Part shown: piece by piece, positions 1-4,229 of the stretch
Layout of the letters: every line of letters begins with the position of its first letter
How positions within the stretch are numbered: position 1 is the first letter of the stretch
Source: Myxococcota bacterium
Lineage (GTDB): Bacteria > Myxococcota_A > Polyangia > HGW-17
Length of the DNA: 6,176 bases
Direction: 5' to 3'
Assembly (NCBI GenBank): GCA_018821745.1
Contig: JAHJLU010000593.1
Coordinates: forward strand, 1 to 6,176
Notes under the pieces: generated by a model
What the model saw: only the letters and a program-made list of their open reading frames with translations
What the model was told of the DNA's origin: nothing
The model's database searches: none
Translations under genes and position numbers: made by a program

Positions 1-76
1 CGGTGCTTCTCAAGGATTGGAAATGATGATTCAGATGGGAATTAGTCCTTGCATTGCCTACAACTTTATGAATAGT

Positions 77-697
77 TTAATGATGAGAATGCTGGTTCCT
101 AACCTTTGTATTTGCAGCGACAACGCCACTCTCTCGCAGCATCTCAGTGAACCTCTCTCTTGTAAGGCCTCTGTCCTCGATCTTTTGGTTAACAAGCGAA
201 TCATCGAGCTGTATGTTTCGGCGTACAAGCCACATTATATCCCATAGGTCCCTGTTCTTTATCATGTCTGGTCTTAAGGCGAGGGCAAGTATCTTGTCGG
301 CCAAAATCTCCTCCATACTCTCTGCTTGGAGAATCATCCCTCCGGTACCCATGTCCACTCCGTACGCATTTCTCAGCATCATCGGCCGGCGTCGATGGCT
401 AGGCACAGCGCAAATATCAATGTTGATCCGCTGCTGGGGCAGATCCTTCCGAGAAGGGCGAGTGACGACTCTAATCTTCCAGGTGGCGACGTTTCCGGAC
501 TCGCGCGCGGGCTCACTCACAGCGACGTGAAAACCATACTTTTCGCGTATTCGTTTTGTAATAGCTTCGGCCAGGCCGGACAGACCACACTGTGTAAAAT
601 CATGGCCACCCGAAAAATCAAGGTCCTCGCTGAGCCGCTCCGAGCCATAGCACGCCCGCAGGCAGGTCCGCCCGATAAAGGTAAGATCTTTGAGCAT
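77..697 (-). CDS. AbiEii/AbiGii-type nucleotidyltransferase toxin, N-terminally truncated, probably inactive
   Basis: This is a 206-residue frame related to the AbiEii nucleotidyltransferase toxins (DNA polymerase beta fold) of type IV toxin-antitoxin / phage abortive infection systems. Seen: FIGRTCLRACYG at residues 7-18, then SEDLDF at 23-28 with the two metal-binding aspartates D25 and D27. A third carboxylate candidate is D94 in RINIDI, followed by EEILADK (K135) and RDLWD (149-153), all in family order. Family members normally have some 40-90 residues before the first motif; here it lies six residues from the only possible Met. The frame stays open upstream to about 861 but has no ATG, GTG or TTG there, so the 5' end is missing rather than misplaced. 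The second Gly of the GG(T/S) motif is Arg10. The last 15 or so residues do not look family-like, so the C-terminus may also be altered. No AbiEi antitoxin gene lies beside it. Family assignment is firm; activity is doubtful. Confidence 0.88.
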   Translation of the reverse strand: MLKDLTFIGRTCLRACYGSERLSEDLDFSGGHDFTQCGLSGLAEAITKRIREKYGFHVAVSEPARESGNVATWKIRVVTRPSRKDLPQQRINIDICAVPSHRRRPMMLRNAYGVDMGTGGMILQAESMEEILADKILALALRPDMIKNRDLWDIMWLVRRNIQLDDSLVNQKIEDRGLTRERFTEMLRESGVVAANTKVRNQHSHH

Positions 698-1771
698 CCC
701 TTCGCCCCCGAGACGTCCCTGCTGGAGGAGAGCGGCGGCAACCTGGCCACATGGTTCATCCCGGTACTGTTTATAGACGAGAACGATAATGGTGTGCTCG
801 ATGAGGATGAGTCCCTGGGGGGAGCCCTGGACATTGCTCCGGGTATCTATTATGAGCGCCCCTCATCCGATGCGTCGGCCTTCGGGGACTACTGGAACAT
901 GGCCATGGTCACCGATGAGACGCCGGTCTATCTCGACTGGGACAGCGTCTCCGATACGGCGAAAATCACGGTCCGGCGCGGGCACCCCTCCTTCGCGGAG
1001 ATTACCGTTACCACCGATGCCACGGACTTCTCCAGCCTTCGCGCCGCCTTCGTTACTTTCCCCAGCGACCTGGATGCCGGAACCAACCGTCTGCCCGATC
1101 TTTCCCTCCTCACCGACGGTCTGGCCGTGGTAGTCACCGACATCCGTATCTCTTCCTCCACCACGCTGTCCGAGTACCTCATGGAGCCCGGGTATTTCCT
1201 CGACGCGACCCAGCTCACCGAGTGGGCGGGGACCATGACTACCTGGTTCGGGTACACCTGCGACACCCTCCCGGTTATCCCGGTGCTGTACCGGGACCTC
1301 AACGGCGATGGCGCCCTGGACGAGGGTGACCTCGTCGTGGGTGGCATGGAGGATGACTTCGGGACCGTCACGCGCATCTGGGGGGCTCGCCGTATCTCCT
1401 GGGAGGAGGTACTCAACCACCAGACCGTGCAGGGCATGGCCAGAGGTCTGAACTATCTGAAGAGGCCCCGGGAGGAGACTGTCTTTGCGCTGACGGGGGA
1501 CGCGACATCCATGACCTTCACCGTGGAGCGTGAGCTCCCCGTCCAGACCACGCCGGTTTCCTTCATCGTCGTCAGGGGTGACTACACCGTGGACTCCGTC
1601 CCTCTCGCATCGGGGACGCTCACGGTCCCCACCGCGGGCGACAAGATGGAGGCCCTGTGCGACGACTGCTCCCAGTTGCTCCCCGGGGATCGGGTGATCA
1701 TCACAGAGTCCCTCACCCAGCCGACCCACCTCAACTGGGCGACCCCTCTATTTCTGAAGGTGTCCCAGTGA
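698..1771 (+). CDS. 3' fragment of a secreted-type repeat protein with two EF-hand-like loops; 5' end lost
   Basis: This is the remaining C-terminal part (about 357 residues) of a protein I cannot name. It has two related modules: IPVLFIDENDNGVLDEDE (from about 761) and IPVLYRDLNGDGALDEGD (from about 1280). Each has a DxNxNG/DxNxDG...D..E/D loop like EF-hand or dockerin calcium sites, and the loops lie 519 bp (173 codons) apart. After each loop comes a beta-rich, Val/Thr-rich stretch ending in similar VVVTD / RVIIT segments. Extracellular calcium-stabilised adhesion or structural modules are a reasonable inference. The frame formally runs back to an ATG at 326, but that part is antisense to the nucleotidyltransferase gene and codes nothing convincing. 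No ribosome binding site precedes the in-frame Met codons at 602 or 899. The start given is therefore only the approximate breakpoint. The stop TGA at 1769-1771 looks genuine because the second module ends there as the first does. Likely not expressed as a functional protein. Confidence 0.65.
   Translation, partial: PFAPETSLLEESGGNLATWFIPVLFIDENDNGVLDEDESLGGALDIAPGIYYERPSSDASAFGDYWNMAMVTDETPVYLDWDSVSDTAKITVRRGHPSFAEITVTTDATDFSSLRAAFVTFPSDLDAGTNRLPDLSLLTDGLAVVVTDIRISSSTTLSEYLMEPGYFLDATQLTEWAGTMTTWFGYTCDTLPVIPVLYRDLNGDGALDEGDLVVGGMEDDFGTVTRIWGARRISWEEVLNHQTVQGMARGLNYLKRPREETVFALTGDATSMTFTVERELPVQTTPVSFIVVRGDYTVDSVPLASGTLTVPTAGDKMEALCDDCSQLLPGDRVIITESLTQPTHLNWATPLFLKVSQ
776..811 (+). other. EF-hand-like calcium loop 1
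   Basis: Encodes DENDNGVLDEDE. Positions 1 (D), 3 (N), 5 (N), 6 (G), 8 (L), 9 (D) and 12 (E) fit the 12-residue EF-hand loop pattern. Calcium binding is inferred from the pattern only. It is preceded by IPVLFI, matching the segment before loop 2. Confidence 0.6.
1295..1330 (+). other. EF-hand-like calcium loop 2
   Basis: Encodes DLNGDGALDEGD. Positions 1 (D), 3 (N), 5 (D), 6 (G), 8 (L), 9 (D) and 12 (D) fit an EF-hand loop. It lies exactly 173 codons after loop 1 and follows the matching segment IPVLYR, so the two belong to a duplicated module. Confidence 0.6.
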
Positions 1772-1834
1772 TCACGGCACAACGCCCTTCACCTATTCTA
1801 TAACTTATCCCAAAGCGGGCATCAGCACCAGGGA

Positions 1835-1866
1835 GATATCCGGTCAGCAGGAATCCGCTGGATATC
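1835..1866. repeat. Inverted repeat / hairpin
   Basis: GATATC (1835-1840) pairs with GATATC (1861-1866), and CAGC (1845-1848) pairs with GCTG (1857-1860), leaving CGGT as a bulge and an 8-base loop. It lies 64 bases after the stop of the upstream fragment. No T-run follows, so it is not a standard intrinsic terminator. It may help 3' end formation or be a regulatory or cruciform element. Confidence 0.4.
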
Positions 1867-1892
1867 GTTATGTGGAGAATCTATTGTTGTAA

Positions 1893-1916
1893 CGCCTTGA
1901 CGGCACGTCACCGGCG
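1893..1916. repeat. Short GC-rich hairpin
   Basis: TGACG (1898-1902) and CGTCA (1906-1910) form a perfect 5-bp stem with a 3-base loop. Flanking CGCC (1893-1896) and GGCG (1913-1916) can extend it across a small asymmetric bulge. No T-run follows. Function unknown. Confidence 0.35.
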
Positions 1917-1959
1917 ATCATGTCCAGAGAGTTCTATTGAGCGCGTACGTTTATTCAGT

Positions 1960-1988
1960 TTGTTTAAAGCTCATTCTGGGGTAATAAT
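1960..1988 (+). promoter_or_regulatory. Weak sigma70-like promoter candidate for the lipoprotein gene
   Basis: TTGTTT (1960-1965; 3 of 6 to TTGACA) and AATAAT (1983-1988; 5 of 6 to TATAAT) are separated by 17 bases, in the locally AT-rich part of the spacer and about 50 bases before the ATG. The -35 match is weak, and promoter consensus in this lineage is not known from the window. Confidence 0.3.
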
Positions 1989-2024
1989 GACCAGCACTAT
2001 TGAACGCAACCCCTAACCTGAATT

Positions 2025-2030
2025 GAGGAG
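2025..2030 (+). promoter_or_regulatory. Ribosome binding site GAGGAG
   Basis: GAGGAG lies 6 bases before the ATG at 2037. The good spacing, together with the signal peptide that begins right at this Met, fixes the start of the lipoprotein gene. Confidence 0.85.
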
Positions 2031-2036
2031 CTACTC

Positions 2037-4022
2037 ATGAGATCTTATGTTTTATTGGCCCTTCTCGTGGCTGCCACGCTGACTTTTGTCTCCTGCGATG
2101 ACGACAGCGGCAACAACACCAACAATATTAATAACACCAACAATGTGAACAACACCAACAACGTTAACAACACCAACAACGTGAACAATCTGAATTGCGG
2201 GAATGGTGCGATTGACGGGGAGGAGTCCTGTGACGGTACTGAGCTGGGTGGCGCTGACTGCACTACCCTCGGCCTCGGTTTCACCGGCGGCGAGCTCGCC
2301 TGTAATAGCTCCTGCGCCTTCGACACGACTCTCTGCGAGGGCGGAATCGAATGTGGCAATGGCGTCATTGAGGGAACAGAAGCCTGTGACGGCACTGACC
2401 TTGGCGTCGCTGACTGTACCACCCTCGGCCTCGGTTTCATTGGTGGAGAGCTCGCCTGTGATGACTCCTGTGCCTTCGACACCACCCTGTGTGAAGAGGG
2501 TCCCTCCTGCGGCGACGGCGTGGCAGAGGGCACAGAAGCCTGTGACACCGATGACCTCAAAGCCCAGGACTGCACTACTCTCGGTCTTGGTTTCACCGGC
2601 GGCGAGCTGGCATGTACCAACGGCTGTGAATTCGATACCGATTCCTGCATCACAAAAACTCCCCTGTGCGGTGACGGCATCCTCGATAATGGTGAACTGT
2701 GTGACGGGCAGGCCTTGAACGGTGCCAGCTGCACTGACTACGGATACACCGGCGGGCCCCTGTACTGCAACGCCACCTGCGACGCTATTATTTCAAGCGC
2801 CTGCACCAACACCAACGCAGTCTGCGGCAACGGCGTCCTCGAGCCCGGCGAGCAGTGTGATGGTGACCAGTACACAGAGGACTGCGAATCATATGGTTTC
2901 CTCAGTGGAAACATCGCCTGCACGGCAAACTGCACACTGGATCTCTCCTCTTGCATCGGTGATTATTGTGCCTTGGAGGAATGGTACAACGACGGCTACT
3001 GTGACCACTGTGAGCTGCTCGGAGGAACAGTGGATCCCGATTGCGCCAATATTTGCTACAACTCAGACGGGGACTGCCGCTCCTATTTCGATTCACAACT
3101 GGGAACAACAACATGCCTCTACGAAGAGGGCGTCGAAGATCCTGACTGCGTTGGCAGTTGCGGTGACGGCGTCATTGATGCCTTGGCCGGTGAAACCTGC
3201 GACGGTACCAATCTCAATGGCAATGACTGCGAGGCTTTGGGGTTTATCAGCGGTACCCTCTCCTGCAGCGACAACTGCACCCTGAACACCACGGGCTGTG
3301 ACGCGGGCACCTGCGGTGACTCGATTGTCGCACCCGTGGGCGAATCCTGCGACGGCACCAATCTCAATGGCAATGACTGTGAATCAATCGGCATGGGCTT
3401 TATTGATGGCACGCTCACCTGTAACGGGAGCTGCGGCTTTGACACGAGCGCCTGTATTCTCCCCACCTGTGGCGATACCATGACCGATGGATTCGAGTCC
3501 TGCGACGGCACAGAGCTTAATGGGGTAACATGCACCGACTTTGCTGGATTTATCAGTGGGGATGTCACCTGTAATTCCAGCTGTGACGGGTTCATTACGA
3601 CCAGCTGCGTCGGCTGTGGCGCCATTGATCTGGGCACTTTCGACGCGACCGATATCCAGCATACAGGGGACTTGTGTGACGGTACCGGGAGCGCTGCCTA
3701 CGACAACCTCGAGAATTGCACCGGATATGATTCCTCTGGCTCCGAGAAAGTATTCATGCTGGTGGTTCACGCTGGCGACAGCATCAATATCACCTACGAA
3801 GCCGACATGGATAACGCAATCTACATCATCGACAGTTGCACTGACCTCAGGCCCGACACTTGTCTGGCCGGCGCGGATGACAATGATGTCGCGCCCTTTA
3901 TCGAGTCCCTCTCCTATACCAACAGCACCGCTGCAGACCAGACCATCTACATCGTGGCGGACCTGTATGAAGATCTCTGCTCCGGCACAGCCATCGACTT
4001 CACCCTTGACATAACTCCTTAA
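2037..4022 (+). CDS. Cysteine-rich repeat lipoprotein with Asn-rich stalk and C-terminal beta-sandwich-like domain
   Basis: Probable envelope lipoprotein of 661 residues. Residues 1-19 form a signal peptide ending FVS before Cys20, the expected lipidation site, followed by DDDS. Residues 26-49 are four NNTNN(I/V) hexapeptides, likely a flexible stalk. Eight six-cysteine repeats follow, of the CGNG...CDGT.L...C..LG..GG.L.C...C.FDT..C type, starting at residues 54, 106, 158, 211, 263, 375, 426 and 478; in repeats 1-3 the cysteines fall at positions 1, 12, 22, 36, 40 and 47. Residues 311-374 are a different cysteine-rich module (EWYNDGYCD..C...DPDC) between repeats 5 and 6. Residues 527-661 resemble the beta-sandwich (PPC-like) domains that often end such proteins, with GYDSSGSEKVFMLVV, IYIIDSC and IYIVADLYEDLC. 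The paired cysteines suggest disulfides formed outside the cytoplasm. Relatives are common in Myxococcota-like genomes but of unknown function; adhesion or surface display is inference. The reading frame is intact. Confidence 0.9.
   Translation: MRSYVLLALLVAATLTFVSCDDDSGNNTNNINNTNNVNNTNNVNNTNNVNNLNCGNGAIDGEESCDGTELGGADCTTLGLGFTGGELACNSSCAFDTTLCEGGIECGNGVIEGTEACDGTDLGVADCTTLGLGFIGGELACDDSCAFDTTLCEEGPSCGDGVAEGTEACDTDDLKAQDCTTLGLGFTGGELACTNGCEFDTDSCITKTPLCGDGILDNGELCDGQALNGASCTDYGYTGGPLYCNATCDAIISSACTNTNAVCGNGVLEPGEQCDGDQYTEDCESYGFLSGNIACTANCTLDLSSCIGDYCALEEWYNDGYCDHCELLGGTVDPDCANICYNSDGDCRSYFDSQLGTTTCLYEEGVEDPDCVGSCGDGVIDALAGETCDGTNLNGNDCEALGFISGTLSCSDNCTLNTTGCDAGTCGDSIVAPVGESCDGTNLNGNDCESIGMGFIDGTLTCNGSCGFDTSACILPTCGDTMTDGFESCDGTELNGVTCTDFAGFISGDVTCNSSCDGFITTSCVGCGAIDLGTFDATDIQHTGDLCDGTGSAAYDNLENCTGYDSSGSEKVFMLVVHAGDSINITYEADMDNAIYIIDSCTDLRPDTCLAGADDNDVAPFIESLSYTNSTAADQTIYIVADLYEDLCSGTAIDFTLDITP
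2112..2183 (+). repeat. Four 18-bp tandem units encoding NNTNN(I/V)
   Basis: Four in-frame 18-bp units, each read as Asn-Asn-Thr-Asn-Asn-(Ile/Val), sit between the lipid-anchored Cys20 and the first cysteine repeat. They differ only at third codon positions and at the last codon. Asn-Thr-rich tracts of this kind are typical lipoprotein stalk linkers, and unit number could vary by slippage. Confidence 0.9.
2196..2966 (+). repeat. Cysteine repeats 1-5 (48-53 residues each)
   Basis: Repeat starts are at 2196, 2352, 2508, 2667 and 2823. Repeats 1-3 are nearly alike (DCTTLGLGF.GGELAC in all), while 4 and 5 are more diverged and lack the FDT motif. Each has six cysteines, consistent with three disulfides per unit. 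Confidence 0.88.
2967..3158 (+). other. Inserted 64-residue cysteine-rich module
   Basis: Residues 311-374 break the repeat array. They have their own cysteine pattern, with YNDGYCDHC, DPDC twice, and acidic NSDGDC, resembling the short W-Y-DG-CD...DPDC modules found in some secreted deltaproteobacterial proteins. The acidic residues could bind calcium; this is inference. Confidence 0.6.
3159..3614 (+). repeat. Cysteine repeats 6-8
   Basis: Repeat starts are at 3159, 3312 and 3468. Repeats 6 and 7 share CDGTNLNGNDCE at the protein level, with a 23-base identical stretch (3207-3229 and 3357-3379), pointing to fairly recent duplication. Repeat 8 ends with DGFITTSC in place of FDT..C. Confidence 0.85.
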
Positions 4023-4031
4023 AACCTTGCC

Positions 4032-4058
4032 GGGGGGCTGACCGCCCTCTTCTTTTTT
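4032..4058 (+). terminator. Rho-independent terminator after the first lipoprotein gene
   Basis: GGGGGC (4033-4038) pairs with GCCCTC (4044-4049), including one G-T pair, around a 5-base loop. A T-rich tract (4050-4058, with TTTTTT at its end) follows. It begins about 10 bases after the stop codon at 4020-4022 and should separate this gene from the next. Confidence 0.75.
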
Positions 4059-4127
4059 CCCACCCATAGTCAACATGTTTTATACGGGACAGCACTCATA
4101 AGACTTGAGAGTCGACGATGTGTTCTC

Positions 4128-4150
4128 CCTGAACGGTCATGCGGTTCGGG
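4128..4150. repeat. Hairpin in intergenic region
   Basis: CCTGAAC (4128-4134) pairs with GTTCGGG (4144-4150) over 7 bp with one G-T pair and a 9-base loop. It lies between the terminator and the AT-rich promoter zone of the next gene. No T-run follows directly. Function unknown; it could lie upstream of, or at the start of, the next transcript. Confidence 0.4.
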
Positions 4151-4176
4151 AAGTGTTGGGGACCATTTTTGCAATA

Positions 4177-4189
4177 TATCAATTTGATA
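4177..4189. promoter_or_regulatory. 13-bp AT-rich palindrome, possible operator
   Basis: TATCAA-T-TTGATA is a perfect inverted repeat 41 bases before the ATG at 4230, inside an AT-rich stretch (4165-4200) likely to hold the promoter. TTGATA (4184-4189) also resembles a -35 box, but I see no good -10 at the right spacing. Operator function is inferred from position and symmetry only. Confidence 0.35.
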
Positions 4190-4218
4190 AAAAGTAGTAT
4201 GCGGTGTACTTGACTAAC

Positions 4219-4223
4219 GGAGG
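4219..4223 (+). promoter_or_regulatory. Ribosome binding site GGAGG
   Basis: GGAGG lies 6 bases before the ATG at 4230, and the signal peptide begins at that Met. The start of the second lipoprotein gene is therefore well supported. Confidence 0.85.
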
Positions 4224-4229
4224 TTTTTC

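Larger units (their letters stand above)
1772..2036. other. Intergenic region between gene fragment and first lipoprotein gene
   Basis: This 265-base stretch has no convincing gene in either strand. It holds two imperfect hairpins in its first half (1835-1866 and 1893-1916), then a more AT-rich part with a weak promoter candidate (1960-1988) and the ribosome binding site of the downstream lipoprotein gene. Confidence 0.7.

Noticed and set aside
17..247. Plus-strand open frame at the window start
   Set aside because: Mostly antisense to the nucleotidyltransferase gene, with no ribosome binding site or recognisable product.
326..697. Plus-strand extension of the repeat-protein frame back to an ATG at 326
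   Set aside because: It lies antisense to the nucleotidyltransferase gene, whose minus-strand product has clear family motifs. The plus translation here is low-complexity and unlike the modules downstream.
863..1729. Long minus-strand open frame (288 codons)
   Set aside because: It is a shadow of the plus-strand repeat protein in G+C-rich DNA, with Gly/Arg/Asp-rich composition and no recognisable motif, while the plus frame has paired EF-hand modules.
2112..2183. CRISPR-like short direct repeats
   Set aside because: The units are contiguous 18-bp coding repeats without spacers, in frame within a lipoprotein gene.
2203..3285. Plus-strand open frames in another phase (2203-2718 and 2722-3285)
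   Set aside because: They are out-of-frame readings of the cysteine repeats, rich in Ser/Pro/Ala, without ribosome binding sites.
3384..4076. Minus-strand open frame (230 codons)
   Set aside because: It is antisense to the cysteine-repeat lipoprotein and overlaps its terminator; no family features are visible.
4081..4160. Possible structured RNA or group II intron end in the intergenic region
   Set aside because: Short hairpins are present, but there is no matching domain structure and no reverse transcriptase gene; chance stems are more likely.
4184..4212. Promoter with -35 TTGATA and -10 TACTTG
   Set aside because: The -35 match is good, but the -10 at 17-base spacing matches at only two positions, so it is not listed as a promoter.
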